This document shows, piece by piece, positions 24,971 to 33,675 of a stretch of 64,000 bases of DNA. The position numbers were made by a program, and so were the translations under genes. The DNA comes from Dyadobacter sp. CECT 9275 (GTDB taxonomy: Bacteria > Bacteroidota > Bacteroidia > Cytophagales > Spirosomataceae), in contig NZ_CAJRAF010000002.1 of the NCBI RefSeq assembly GCF_907164905.1, positions 2,108,001-2,172,000 on the forward strand. Direction: 5' to 3'. The notes below the pieces were generated by a model, which saw only the letters and a program-made list of their open reading frames with translations, was not told the DNA's origin and ran no database searches. Numbering within the stretch: the stretch's first letter is position 1; every line of letters begins with the position of its first letter.

Positions 24971-25891
24971 ATGGGGACAAGAACTGTACAGTTTATTTTT
25001 TTCGCTAACTACTTTGTCGGCATTCTCGCAATTGCCCTGTCCGTAGAAACTGTCTTCCAGCTTTCTCTGCCGCTCAATTCACCTGCTTATTACCTGTTGT
25101 TATTTTCGGGCACCGTTCTGTATTACACTTATGCCTATGCCGGCCCCGTCAGGGATACTGTTTCTTCTAATCCCCGCACCGAATGGTATCGCACACATCA
25201 TCATTTTGTACAAAGAAGTCAGCAATTCCTTTTGCTCGTCTGTTGCACGGTTGGTGCGTGGTTTTTCATCAATCATTTCAAGGGTATCGTGGCACTACCC
25301 GCGGTATATTGGCTCCTGATCGTACTGATACCTCTATCTGCTGCTTTGTATTATGGCCTGCTCCCGAAGTCACTTTACAGCCTCAACTTAAGGAACACAG
25401 GCTGGCTGAAAGCGTTTGTTATTGGTTTTGTGTGGGCAGGTTGCGTGAACATACTACCAGTTGCCATGGCCAGGATCGAATATGGAATCGAAATTGCGGA
25501 TCCGGGTTTTATGCTCTGGCTTTTTATCAAAAACTGGATGTTCTGTACGGTCAATGCCATTATGTTTGATATCAAAGATTATGACGACGATAATAACCGG
25601 CAGCTGAAAACCTTTGTTGTGCGGTTTGGCCTTAACAAAACCATATCCTTGATCCTGATCCCCCTGCTGCTCATTGGCCTGGTTTCGCTCATTACTTTCA
25701 CTACTTACCGCCACTTCGGGCCAGTCCCTATCCTTCTCAACACCATCCCCTTCCTGTGCCTGCTGGCCGTTGCCTTTTCGCTACATACGCCCAAGCGCAT
25801 TTTGTACTACCTGATTGTCATTGACGGCCTGCTGCTTGTGAAGGCTCTTTGCGGGATCGGCGGAATATTGTATATCAATCATTTTCAATAG
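24971..25891 (+). CDS. UbiA-like membrane protein with degenerate first Asp-rich motif
   Basis: A 306-residue membrane protein with about eight hydrophobic segments. The second aspartate-rich region of UbiA prenyltransferases is visible as FDIKDYDDDNNRQLKTFVVRFG. Where the first motif (NDxxDxxxD) should be, the sequence has YTYAYAGPVRDTVSSN, with no such cluster. That suggests altered or lost prenyl-diphosphate binding; it may still bind a lipid. The frame is open to 24809 (overlapping the ACP gene), but I choose the ATG at 24971 because the promoter box at 24940 precedes it and the membrane domain starts there. The methyltransferase gene follows 5 nt downstream. Confidence 0.75.
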   Translation: MGTRTVQFIFFANYFVGILAIALSVETVFQLSLPLNSPAYYLLLFSGTVLYYTYAYAGPVRDTVSSNPRTEWYRTHHHFVQRSQQFLLLVCCTVGAWFFINHFKGIVALPAVYWLLIVLIPLSAALYYGLLPKSLYSLNLRNTGWLKAFVIGFVWAGCVNILPVAMARIEYGIEIADPGFMLWLFIKNWMFCTVNAIMFDIKDYDDDNNRQLKTFVVRFGLNKTISLILIPLLLIGLVSLITFTTYRHFGPVPILLNTIPFLCLLAVAFSLHTPKRILYYLIVIDGLLLVKALCGIGGILYINHFQ

Positions 25892-25896
25892 GTTAT

Positions 25897-26547
25897 ATGC
25901 CAAACAATTATGACAATATCGCAAGTACCTACGATTTCCTGAGCCAGCTGGTTTTCGGGCAGGCACTGAGGAATAGCCAAAAAGTGTTACTGCATCACAT
26001 TCCTCCCTGCGCCAAAGTATTAATTGTGGGTGGCGGTACTGGCTGGATTCTGGAAGAAATTACGAAAATTCATACGAGCGGACTCGATATTACCTATGTC
26101 GAAATTTCAGAAAAAATGATCGCTTTGTCCAGGCAAAAAAATGCTGGCAGCAATGTGGTGAAATTTGTCAACGTACCAGTAGAAAATTTCCGGGCCGGCC
26201 AGCACTACGATATCATCTTCACCGCATTTTTGTTCGATAATTTCCAGGTATCACGCATCCAAAACGTTTTCCGGCAGCTTGACCGGCTGCTGGAACCCGG
26301 CGGCAAATGGCTGTTTGCCGATTTCCATATCGATCATTATAACGGCAGTTTATGGAAAATCGTGCTTTTAAAAACGATGCTTGTCTTTTTCAAAATCGTG
26401 TGCGGTATTGAAGCAGAAAAACTAACAGATATGGCGCCTTATTTTACGGGGAGCGGCTACCTGGTTTTACAGGAAAGTTACCACTTCTCTAGGTTTATCA
26501 AAGGGCTCGCTTATCACAAGCCGGTTACAGCGGATATACTTTCATGA
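25897..26547 (+). CDS. Class I SAM-dependent methyltransferase
   Basis: A 216-residue methyltransferase. It begins YDNIASTYDFLSQLVFG, as UbiE/COQ5-like enzymes do, and has the SAM-binding glycine loop VLIVGGGTGWIL, the acidic residue at the end of strand 2 (TYVEIS), and a motif IV-like FTAFLFDNFQ. Start ATG at 25897, 5 nt after the UbiA-like stop, so the two are co-transcribed. Together with the ACP gene upstream, it suggests modification of a lipid or quinone-like compound. Substrate is unknown. Confidence 0.85.
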   Translation: MPNNYDNIASTYDFLSQLVFGQALRNSQKVLLHHIPPCAKVLIVGGGTGWILEEITKIHTSGLDITYVEISEKMIALSRQKNAGSNVVKFVNVPVENFRAGQHYDIIFTAFLFDNFQVSRIQNVFRQLDRLLEPGGKWLFADFHIDHYNGSLWKIVLLKTMLVFFKIVCGIEAEKLTDMAPYFTGSGYLVLQESYHFSRFIKGLAYHKPVTADILS

Positions 26548-26794
26548 TCCGGTTGATCCTCTCAAATCACACCTTTTTCCCGTCTAACACAACGAGGCCG
26601 GTGGTATCTCAACAGGAACTGAGCCGCCACATATTTCCATTTGCAGGTAAAAAAACGACTTAGGCAAAAGGAGATTCCGACAATCCTGTTTTCCGTTTCA
26701 TGCTGTGGCCCTTACATCGGCCGATAAACACCGTTCGCTCAAAATTTACAGAGTAAACAGAAATCCATACCGTAAATAGCTCAAATTAACGCTA

Positions 26795-26802
26795 TACATT
26801 TG
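26795..26802 (+). promoter_or_regulatory. -7 element before the quinone oxidoreductase gene
   Basis: TACATTTG, an exact TAnnTTTG match 23 nt before the ATG at 26826. Confidence 0.45.
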
Positions 26803-26825
26803 CCTTAACGTAGTGACAAAAACCC

Positions 26826-27761
26826 ATGAAAGCCATAATTATCCAGACACCGGGTGGAGCAGAAAATCTCATCCACACCGAAATAACCGTTCCCGCCATT
26901 CAGGACGGAGAAGTACTTGTTAAGGTAAAAGCCATCAGTATCAACCCGATTGACGCCAAAACCAGGTCAGGAAAAGGCATGTACGGGAAATTAACGGGCC
27001 AGGATCCTATCATAATTGGCTGGGATATTTCAGGCGAAGTTACTGCTACAAAGTCCGACCTCTTTAAAGTAGGAGATGCCGTTTTCGGGATGGTGAATTT
27101 TCCCGGGCACGGAAAAGCTTACGCGGAATACGTTGCCGCACCAGCTTCTCAACTGGCCTTAAAACCCGCCAATATCTCGCATACCCAGGCAGCGGCCACC
27201 ACCCTGGCCGCTTTAACGGCCTGGCAGGCTTTGATCACACATGGTAAAATTAAAACAAACGACAGGGTATTGATCCACTCGGCTGCGGGCGGGGTAGGTC
27301 ATTTTGCGGTTCAGATTGCGAAAAATGCCGGAGCATACGTCGTAGGAACTTCATCCGCCGAAAACAAGGATTTTGTACTGGGACTGGGTGCGGACGAACA
27401 TATCGACTACAAAGCCCGGAACCTGAAAGACGCCACCCGGGATATTGATTTTGTACTAGATCCTCTCGGAGGCGACAATATCGACAAATCTCTCCAAGTC
27501 ATGAAGAAAGGAGGAACCATCATCAGCCTGCCAACCGGCCTGCGCGAGCTGGTAGGCGAAAAGGCCGAAGCGGCAGGTATGACCGGGTTCTTTATCATGG
27601 TTACTTCCAACGGTAAGGACATGAACTCCCTGGCTTCCCTCCTGGAAAAAGGAATTGTAAAAGCGCATGTCTCTCAGGAATTCGGTTTCGATGATATGGC
27701 CAAGGCCCATCGGCAGATCGAAAGCGGAAAAACCCGGGGAAAGATCGTTGTAACGTTATAA
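26826..27761 (+). CDS. NADP-dependent quinone oxidoreductase (zinc-independent MDR family)
   Basis: A 311-residue medium-chain dehydrogenase/reductase. The N-terminal GroES-like domain (EVLVKVKAISINPIDAKTRSG) lacks the catalytic zinc Cys/His set. The Rossmann domain has HSAAGGVGHFAVQIAKNAGA, the NADPH-binding AxxGVG loop. Such enzymes reduce quinones or enones with NADPH. A promoter box precedes it, and an AraC-family regulator starts 39 nt after its stop, suggesting a stress- or electrophile-responsive unit. Exact substrate unknown. Confidence 0.88.
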   Translation: MKAIIIQTPGGAENLIHTEITVPAIQDGEVLVKVKAISINPIDAKTRSGKGMYGKLTGQDPIIIGWDISGEVTATKSDLFKVGDAVFGMVNFPGHGKAYAEYVAAPASQLALKPANISHTQAAATTLAALTAWQALITHGKIKTNDRVLIHSAAGGVGHFAVQIAKNAGAYVVGTSSAENKDFVLGLGADEHIDYKARNLKDATRDIDFVLDPLGGDNIDKSLQVMKKGGTIISLPTGLRELVGEKAEAAGMTGFFIMVTSNGKDMNSLASLLEKGIVKAHVSQEFGFDDMAKAHRQIESGKTRGKIVVTL

Positions 27762-27788
27762 AACTTTTCAATCTCCGTTTGATTTTCG

Positions 27789-27796
27789 TAACTTTG
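27789..27796 (+). promoter_or_regulatory. -7 element overlapping the AraC gene start region
   Basis: TAACTTTG lies only 4 nt before the ATG at 27801. If used, transcription would begin at or just after that ATG, giving a leaderless message, possibly starting at the second ATG (27810). Confidence 0.35.
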
Positions 27797-27800
27797 ATCC

Positions 27801-28703
27801 ATGGAAAAGATGCAAAGCCTGGAAGATTTTTACTTACAGAAATTCAACTGGATGCCTGATAACCTTAAAAAAGAAATCGGGCATTTCAATGTTTTCAAAC
27901 TGGAAGACTGTTTCCGTCCCGGGGCAGAGCCGGTTCAGTACTCCCGCCGTGATTTTTACAAGATCAGCCTGATCAGGGGAAGGAATATTTATCACTATGC
28001 AGATAAAAGTGTTGAAATCTCAGGATCAACACTCATTTTTTTTAACCCGCAGGTACCTTATACCTGGGAATCGGTTTCAGATGACAAAACCGGTTTCTTC
28101 TGTATTTTCCGTGAGGCATTTATTACGGAAAAGATCCGCGAAAATCTGTCGGAACTGCCTATGTTCGCACCCGGAAGTAAGCCTTCCTATGTATTGTCCG
28201 AGGAACAGGACCACCACGTAAGCGAGCTATTCTCCAAAATGATAGATGAGATCAATTCGGATTACCGGTATAAATACGACCTAATCCGCAACTATACCAT
28301 GGAGCTCATTCACTACGCCCTGAAAATGCAGCCTTCCGAAGCACTCTATCAGCATACAGACGCCAACACCCGCATTACCTCTGTCTTTACCGAATTACTG
28401 GAACGCCAGTTTCCCATAGAATCCCCCGCACAACGGTTTGCACTGCGTTCGGCCAATGATTTTGCGCAACAGCTTTCCGTCCATGTGAACCACCTGAACC
28501 GCGCCATTCGTCAAACCACAGGTAAAACCACCACACACCATATCTCCGAAAGAATTATATCGGAAGCAAAAGCATTGCTGAAACATACCAACTGGAATAT
28601 CTCTGAAATCAGTTACAGCCTCGGTTTTGAAGAACCTGCTCATTTCAATAATTTTTTCAAGAAACAAACCAGCCTAACTCCTTCCTCTTTCCGGACTGTT
28701 TGA
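27801..28703 (+). CDS. AraC-family transcriptional regulator
   Basis: A 300-residue regulator. The N-terminal half is a cupin-like sensing domain (YSRRDFYKISLIRGRNIYHY, SGSTLIFFNPQVPYTWE). The C-terminal half carries the two AraC helix-turn-helix units: DFAQQLSVHVNHLNRAIRQ and WNISEISYSLGFEEPAHFN, followed by FFKKQTSLTPSSFR. It lies between a quinone oxidoreductase and an SDR gene, both on the same strand, and may control one or both. The inducer is unknown. Start at ATG 27801; ATG 27810 is an alternative. Confidence 0.92.
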   Translation: MEKMQSLEDFYLQKFNWMPDNLKKEIGHFNVFKLEDCFRPGAEPVQYSRRDFYKISLIRGRNIYHYADKSVEISGSTLIFFNPQVPYTWESVSDDKTGFFCIFREAFITEKIRENLSELPMFAPGSKPSYVLSEEQDHHVSELFSKMIDEINSDYRYKYDLIRNYTMELIHYALKMQPSEALYQHTDANTRITSVFTELLERQFPIESPAQRFALRSANDFAQQLSVHVNHLNRAIRQTTGKTTTHHISERIISEAKALLKHTNWNISEISYSLGFEEPAHFNNFFKKQTSLTPSSFRTV

Positions 28704-28755
28704 ATTTCGCAATCATCTGTTTGAGTACCGCAATAAGCCATTTGCCCCAAGGCCC

Positions 28756-28763
28756 TACTTTTG
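28756..28763 (+). promoter_or_regulatory. -7 element before the SDR gene
   Basis: TACTTTTG, an exact TAnnTTTG match ending 25 nt before the ATG at 28789; it would make the SDR gene independent of the AraC transcript. Confidence 0.45.
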
Positions 28764-28788
28764 TGTTACTCATTTAAACAACAGAAAG

Positions 28789-29649
28789 ATGAAAAATCAA
28801 AAAGTATGGTTTGTTACAGGCGCTTCCAAAGGCCTGGGACTTTCCCTCGTAAAAAAATTACTTCAAGAAGGCTATCACGTTGCGGCAACTTCCAGAAATA
28901 AGGATGAGCTTTCGGCGGCCGTCGGTGATTACCATCACTTCCTGCCACTAGAGGTGGATCTAACCAGTGAAGAAAGCATAAACAAAGCCGTGCAGCAGAC
29001 AACAGAAGCCTTTGGCACGCTGGATGTACTGGTCAATAATGCAGGATACGGCTTACTGGGAAGCCTGGAGGAGCTTTCGGATGAGGAAAGCCGCAAAAAT
29101 TTTGATATTAATGTTTTCGGCCTGCTGAACGTGATACGCGCCGTAATGCCGGTGATGAGAGAAAACAGGAACGGGCATATCTTCAATATATCTTCCATTG
29201 GCGGATATTTCGCCGGCTTTCCAGGATGGGGTATCTACTGTGCAACCAAATTCGCCGTAGCAGGTTTAACGGAGGCACTTGCGGCAGAAATCCGCCCATT
29301 TAATGTTCACGCTACGGTGGTATACCCCGGTTATTTCCGTACCGAATTCCTTTCCGGATCCATAGCCGTTTCCAGCCATACCGTTGACGGTTACACGGAG
29401 GTACGCAACAGCCAGGAACTGCACAAAAATGAGATCAATGGCAACCAGCCGGGCGATCCCGACAAAGCGGCAGATGCGCTCATCCAACTATCGCTGGAAG
29501 AAAATCCCGTTGTACATCTGTTCCTTGGACAAGACGCATTCGACCTTGCCAAAGAAAAAATCAGACAGATAGAAAAGGACATGGAAACGGCAAAAGATAT
29601 CTCAGTATCCACCGGCTTTGAAGTATCTGGTCTGAGATCAGCGGGATGA
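28789..29649 (+). CDS. Short-chain dehydrogenase/reductase
   Basis: A 286-residue classical SDR: TGASKGLGLSLVKKL (cofactor loop), NNAGYGLLG, ISSIGG (catalytic Ser), and YCATKFAVAGL (catalytic Tyr and Lys). The pattern with EELSDEESRKNFDINVFG is typical of the oxidoreductase/retinol-dehydrogenase-like SDRs often found under AraC control in Bacteroidota. It lies 85 nt after the AraC gene and is followed by a strong terminator. Substrate unknown. Confidence 0.9.
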   Translation: MKNQKVWFVTGASKGLGLSLVKKLLQEGYHVAATSRNKDELSAAVGDYHHFLPLEVDLTSEESINKAVQQTTEAFGTLDVLVNNAGYGLLGSLEELSDEESRKNFDINVFGLLNVIRAVMPVMRENRNGHIFNISSIGGYFAGFPGWGIYCATKFAVAGLTEALAAEIRPFNVHATVVYPGYFRTEFLSGSIAVSSHTVDGYTEVRNSQELHKNEINGNQPGDPDKAADALIQLSLEENPVVHLFLGQDAFDLAKEKIRQIEKDMETAKDISVSTGFEVSGLRSAG

Positions 29650-29678
29650 TCTACACCAGCAAGTGCAGGCACCTCGAC

Positions 29679-29717
29679 AAACGGAGAAACGGACAGCAGT
29701 CCTTTCTCCGTTTTTTT
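29679..29717 (+). terminator. Rho-independent terminator after the SDR gene
   Basis: Stem AAACGGAGAAA (29679-29689) / TTTCTCCGTTT (29703-29713), extended inward by GGAC/GTCC, then seven T residues. Confidence 0.85.
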
Positions 29718-29794
29718 ATGAGCTTGAGAGCGACAGGGAATTACGGCTCATTGGCATTGGAATTACGACATTAAAACGCAGATAGCGCCGTCCA

Positions 29795-30697
29795 TTACCG
29801 TACAACCACGCTCCTTTTTCTCCCAAAAAGATACTGCTCATTAAATACCAGAATAGAAATTATAATCAGCGAATAAGCGACGATCTGATATTGATTAATG
29901 GGCTCATGAAAATACAACAAGGCTATTGTAAAGTTAATCAACGGATTGATATACAATAAAATGCCCATCGTGGAAGAATTGACCCCATTTAAAGCATAAA
30001 GGTTGAGAAACAAAGGTACAATCGTAAAAAGGACAGCTGTTACCAGTATCAGACCATAAAATACCCCTTCTGTGGGAACGGAGGCGGCGTAGGAAGGGTA
30101 AAAGGGTAACAGTATCAAAGCCGAAAATATAAGCTGAAAGGTAAGCACAAGGAACTTGTCAAAACCCGCATTCCGGCGCTGGCTCACCAGATAAAACGCA
30201 TAGGATGCAGCCACGATCAGACTATAGGCAATATCTGCAATGTTGTTGAACGACAACAGCAAACAGCTCAACACACTGAGGCCCACCGCCACCCACTGCC
30301 ATTTGCTGAGTTTTTCATGCAAAACAAAAAAAGCGATGACGGTAGTCATTACAGGACAAACCAGATAAGCAAAGGAAGCTGCCTTTACACTGACATTGTT
30401 CATTACATAAATAAAAAAGAACCAGTTCGCAGTCAGCAGAACTCCGCCGCTAAATGTCAGGAGCAACATCCGCTGCCTTACCGAAGACGGAAGTTTTTTA
30501 TACATCTCAACATTTTCCCTTAATACCCTTCTGCGCACAAAAAGACTAATAACAGACATAATCACAGCGCACATAAATACCCGGTAAAATAGAATATCAA
30601 GCGAGGCATAACCGTGTAACTGTTTCAGAACCAAACTGAAAAAACCCCAGAGAACGAATGAAGCAACAGCAGAAATGTAGTATTTAGAAAATTGCAT
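29795..30697 (-). CDS. EamA-family permease, RarD-like
   Basis: A 300-residue membrane protein with about ten hydrophobic helices and the internal duplication of the drug/metabolite transporter superfamily. The start (FSKYYISAVASFVLWGFFSL) and the segment ANWFFFIYVMNNVSVKAASF resemble RarD, although RarD substrates are not established. It probably exports a small metabolite across the inner membrane. Start is the ATG at 30697; the frame extends to a TTG at 30751 without homology. It is divergent from the HAD hydrolase gene. Confidence 0.85.
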   Translation of the reverse strand: MQFSKYYISAVASFVLWGFFSLVLKQLHGYASLDILFYRVFMCAVIMSVISLFVRRRVLRENVEMYKKLPSSVRQRMLLLTFSGGVLLTANWFFFIYVMNNVSVKAASFAYLVCPVMTTVIAFFVLHEKLSKWQWVAVGLSVLSCLLLSFNNIADIAYSLIVAASYAFYLVSQRRNAGFDKFLVLTFQLIFSALILLPFYPSYAASVPTEGVFYGLILVTAVLFTIVPLFLNLYALNGVNSSTMGILLYINPLINFTIALLYFHEPINQYQIVAYSLIIISILVFNEQYLFGRKRSVVVR

Positions 30698-30773
30698 GCG
30701 TAATGACAGAACTTTAATTAAACTAACAGTGCAGAGAGGATGCGGGTTCAATACGAATATCCAAAATCTGAAA

Positions 30774-30808
30774 TTTGGGCCATTACACCGAAAAGAAAGC
30801 TATTTTTG
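30774..30808 (+). promoter_or_regulatory. Promoter of the HAD hydrolase gene
   Basis: TTTG (30774-30777), 23-nt spacer, TATTTTTG (30801-30808). Start point near 30814, about 28 nt before the ATG at 30842, which argues against the longer frame from 30740. Confidence 0.55.
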
Positions 30809-30841
30809 CAGACTTGGCGCCAGAAAATAATTTTTTTATAT

Positions 30842-31666
30842 ATGCATTTTTCCAATATCCGCCTCATTGCAACCGACATGGACGGTACGCTCCTGAACTC
30901 CCGACATGAGCTAAACGAATCTTTCTATCCGGTTTTTCAACAGTTAAAAAACAGGGGGATCCGGTTTGTTGCGGCAAGCGGAAGGCAGTATTTTAACCTG
31001 GAAAAAAAGCTGGAGAATGTGAAGGACGACGTCATTTTTGCAGCCGAGAACGGGAGTTATGTTGTTTTTCGTGATCAGGAATTGCATGTGCAGGCCATTG
31101 ACCGTTCCATTGTTTTTGACCTCATCACCACCGCGCGTAACATACCGGATACCTATGCCATTATATGCGGTAAGAAAAAGGCCTATGTGGAAAGTACCGT
31201 ACCCGCTTTTCTGGAACACCTCAGGCTCTACTTCGAAAGATATGAAATTGTGGAGGATCTGCTCGAAGTAAAAAATGATGACTTTCTGAAATTTACCCTT
31301 TGCGATCTGGCCGGTTCGGAAAAGAACAGCTATCCGCATTTCAAACATCTGAAAGAGCAGCTGCAGGTGAAAGTTTCCGGCCCGATATGGCTCGACATAT
31401 CACACAAGCTGGCAAACAAGGGCCGGGCTATGGAAGTACTTCAGGCATTGTTCGGGATATCAGAAAAGGAAACCATGGTATTTGGCGATTATTTTAACGA
31501 CCTTGAAATGCTCCAGAAAGCTTATTATTCCTACGCCATGGCCAATGCACATCCGGAAGTGAAAAAGGTTTCCAGATTTACAGCCGGCAGTAATGATGAG
31601 AATGGAGTGGTGGCGGTATTGCAGGAATTCCTGAACTCAACTGAAGCATTTCATTCTGATTTGTAA
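30842..31666 (+). CDS. HAD-superfamily phosphatase, Cof type
   Basis: A 274-residue Cof-like HAD hydrolase. Motif I is ATDMDGTLLNS (nucleophile Asp and acid/base Asp), motif II is VAASGRQY, motif III Lys is in KLANKGRAM, and motif IV is VFGDYFNDLEM. The C2-type cap lies between motifs II and III. Such enzymes dephosphorylate sugar phosphates, flavin precursors or pyridoxal phosphate in the cytoplasm. Start ATG at 30842 fits the promoter upstream. The tetR gene follows 29 nt later but has its own promoter. Confidence 0.92.
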   Translation: MHFSNIRLIATDMDGTLLNSRHELNESFYPVFQQLKNRGIRFVAASGRQYFNLEKKLENVKDDVIFAAENGSYVVFRDQELHVQAIDRSIVFDLITTARNIPDTYAIICGKKKAYVESTVPAFLEHLRLYFERYEIVEDLLEVKNDDFLKFTLCDLAGSEKNSYPHFKHLKEQLQVKVSGPIWLDISHKLANKGRAMEVLQALFGISEKETMVFGDYFNDLEMLQKAYYSYAMANAHPEVKKVSRFTAGSNDENGVVAVLQEFLNSTEAFHSDL

Positions 31667-31691
31667 ATTGATATACCAATTGGTATATTTG
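31660..31691 (+). promoter_or_regulatory. tetR promoter with palindromic operator; likely leaderless message
   Basis: TTTG (31660-31663), 20-nt spacer, TATATTTG (31684-31691). The perfect 18-bp palindrome ATATACCAATTGGTATAT (31671-31688) fills the spacer and overlaps the -7 box. The ATG at 31696 lies 4 nt after the -7 box, about where transcription should begin. Repressor binding would block the promoter directly. Confidence 0.75.
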
Positions 31692-31695
31692 CCAA

Positions 31696-32304
31696 ATGGA
31701 ATTTGTACCCCGATCAGAAAAAACCCGTCAGCTCATTATTGAAGCTACCGCCGGTATCTTCAATAAAAAGGGATATGCAGGTACTTCCATATCCGACCTT
31801 ACCGAAGCCACCCATCTTACCAAAGGAAGTATCTACGGAAATTTCAGAAATAAAGAGGAAGTAGCCCTGGCGGCATTTGATTACAACCTGAAACTCTGGC
31901 AAAGCATCATCCGGTCAAAAATCCGGAAAGCGAGCACGCAGAAAGAAGCCTTGATTATCCTTGCAGATATCTTTAGAAGTAATGCAAAAGACACCTTGCC
32001 AGAAGGAGGCTGCCCTTTTCTGAATACCATTACCGAAGCCGACGATACCCATGAGGAATTGAGAAAAAGAGCGGCAGCTGGCCTGCTCCGCTGGAAGGAT
32101 GAGATTGCCGGAATGATTCGGAAAGGAATTGATACGGGTGAATTTGTACCCGGCACGGATGTTGACAAACTTGCTTTTTCGATCATAGCACTGGTGGAAG
32201 GAGCCATACTCATTGGTTCCGGAACCCAGAATCCTGCCTACTGTGATGCCATTTTAAGTACCATCAAAGATCTTATCAGAAATATAGAAACTAACAGCAT
32301 ATAA
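31696..32304 (+). CDS. TetR/AcrR-family transcriptional regulator
   Basis: A 202-residue TetR-family repressor. The DNA-binding domain is clear: TRQLIIEATAGIFNKKGYAG, then TSISDLTEATHLTKGSIYGN, then FRNKEEVALAAFDY. The rest is a helical ligand-binding domain with GGCPFLNTITEADDTHEELR, typical of a subgroup found in many phyla. Identical 18-bp palindromes lie over its own promoter and between it and fabF, so it very likely represses both. The ligand may be an acyl-CoA or other lipophile given the target, but that is inference. Confidence 0.93.
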   Translation: MEFVPRSEKTRQLIIEATAGIFNKKGYAGTSISDLTEATHLTKGSIYGNFRNKEEVALAAFDYNLKLWQSIIRSKIRKASTQKEALIILADIFRSNAKDTLPEGGCPFLNTITEADDTHEELRKRAAAGLLRWKDEIAGMIRKGIDTGEFVPGTDVDKLAFSIIALVEGAILIGSGTQNPAYCDAILSTIKDLIRNIETNSI

Positions 32305-32318
32305 TTTTTTGTTCACTC

Positions 32319-32336
32319 ATATACCAATTGGTATAT
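32319..32336 (+). promoter_or_regulatory. Second TetR operator, before fabF
   Basis: An exact copy of ATATACCAATTGGTATAT, ending 29 nt before the fabF ATG. A weak -7-like TTAATTTG (32341-32348) follows it. Confidence 0.75.
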
Positions 32337-32365
32337 ATTATTAATTTGGAATTTACGATAATCAT

Positions 32366-33613
32366 ATGAAAAGAGTAGTAGTTACAGGACTTGGTGCCAT
32401 TACCCCACTGGGTAACACCGTTGATGAATTTTGGGCAAATATTGTTGCCGGTAACAGCGGTGCAGGACCTCTTACCAAATTCGATGCGACAAAGTTCAAA
32501 ACCCGTTTTGCCTGTGAGGTAAAAGGCTTTCAGGGTGAAGATTTTATAGATAAAAAGGAATTAAAAAAATATGACCTCTTTACGCAGTATGGCATTGTAG
32601 CAAGTGACCAGGCCATTGCCGACGCGGGGCTGGATTTCACGGCCATGTCCGAATCGGAACGGTACGAGGTAGGGGTGATTTGGGCAACGGGAAATGGCGG
32701 TATCGGCACCTTTGAGGAACAACTTCGGGAATTCCACGGCGGAGATGGCACCCCCAGGTTTAACCCCTATTTCATTCCAAAGATGATTGTGGACATTGCC
32801 GCCGGAGTGATATCCATACGCCACAAATTACACGGACCAAACTATTGCACTGTTTCTGCCTGTGCTTCTTCCAATACGGCAATCATCAGCGCATTTGATA
32901 CCATCAGACTGGGAAAAGCTAACATCATGATCGCCGGCGGGTCCGAAGCTGCCATTACACATTCCTCCATTGGAGGATTCAGTTCGGCTCAGGCACTTTC
33001 CAAAAGGAACGAAGACCCGCAAGGTGCATCCAGGCCTTTTGATGTAGAGCGCGACGGCTTCGTAATGGGTGAAGGAGCGGGTGCTCTGGTGCTTGAAGAA
33101 CTGGAACACGCACTCCGCCGAGGAGCACATATCTATGCTGAACTGATGGGCGGCGGCATGGCGGCAGATGCGTATCACCTGACGGGCACCCCACCTGACG
33201 GCCTGGGCGCGGCTTTGGGAATTTCAAAAGCATTAAAAGACGCTGGACTGCAACCGGAGCAGATTGACTATGTAAATGCCCACGCGACCTCCACGCACCA
33301 GGGAGATATCAGCGAGCTGATCGGTATCAGAAAAGTATTTGGAGAACATCCTGTGGCCGTCACAGCAACCAAATCCATGACGGGGCATCTGCTTGGGGCA
33401 GCGGGCGCCGCCGAAAGTATTATCAGCATTCTTTCGATAAAGGATGGCGTGATACCGGCCACCATCAATACGCGAGTGCTGGACCCCGAATTACCTGAGG
33501 GGATGAAAATCGTAACGGGCAAATCTGTCCACACGCCTGTCAGGTATGTGGTGAACAATACCTTTGGATTTGGTGGCCACACGGCTACTTCCATTTTTGG
33601 AAAATACGAATAA
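32366..33613 (+). CDS. fabF: 3-oxoacyl-ACP synthase II (KAS II)
   Basis: A 415-residue condensing enzyme with the complete Cys-His-His triad: Cys166 in VSACASSNTA, His306 in VNAHATSTH and His341 in KSMTGHLLGAAGA. It extends acyl-ACP with malonyl-ACP in the cytoplasm. It is not beside an acpP gene, and being under a TetR operator suggests a specialised or conditional copy, for adjusting membrane fatty acids or for a secondary lipid, rather than the main housekeeping enzyme. It ends before a hairpin terminator at 33628. Confidence 0.92.
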   Translation: MKRVVVTGLGAITPLGNTVDEFWANIVAGNSGAGPLTKFDATKFKTRFACEVKGFQGEDFIDKKELKKYDLFTQYGIVASDQAIADAGLDFTAMSESERYEVGVIWATGNGGIGTFEEQLREFHGGDGTPRFNPYFIPKMIVDIAAGVISIRHKLHGPNYCTVSACASSNTAIISAFDTIRLGKANIMIAGGSEAAITHSSIGGFSSAQALSKRNEDPQGASRPFDVERDGFVMGEGAGALVLEELEHALRRGAHIYAELMGGGMAADAYHLTGTPPDGLGAALGISKALKDAGLQPEQIDYVNAHATSTHQGDISELIGIRKVFGEHPVAVTATKSMTGHLLGAAGAAESIISILSIKDGVIPATINTRVLDPELPEGMKIVTGKSVHTPVRYVVNNTFGFGGHTATSIFGKYE

Positions 33614-33627
33614 CCCGATATCAAAAA

Positions 33628-33651
33628 CGGCCTGGCTATAAAACCAGGCCG
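33628..33651. terminator. Hairpin between convergent fabF and dehydrogenase genes
   Basis: Perfect 8-bp GC-rich stem CGGCCTGG / CCAGGCCG with an 8-nt loop. The plus-strand T-run is poor; on the minus strand TTTTTGA follows. Confidence 0.65.
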
Positions 33652-33675
33652 CTATCTTATCTCTCAAAGCTAAAT

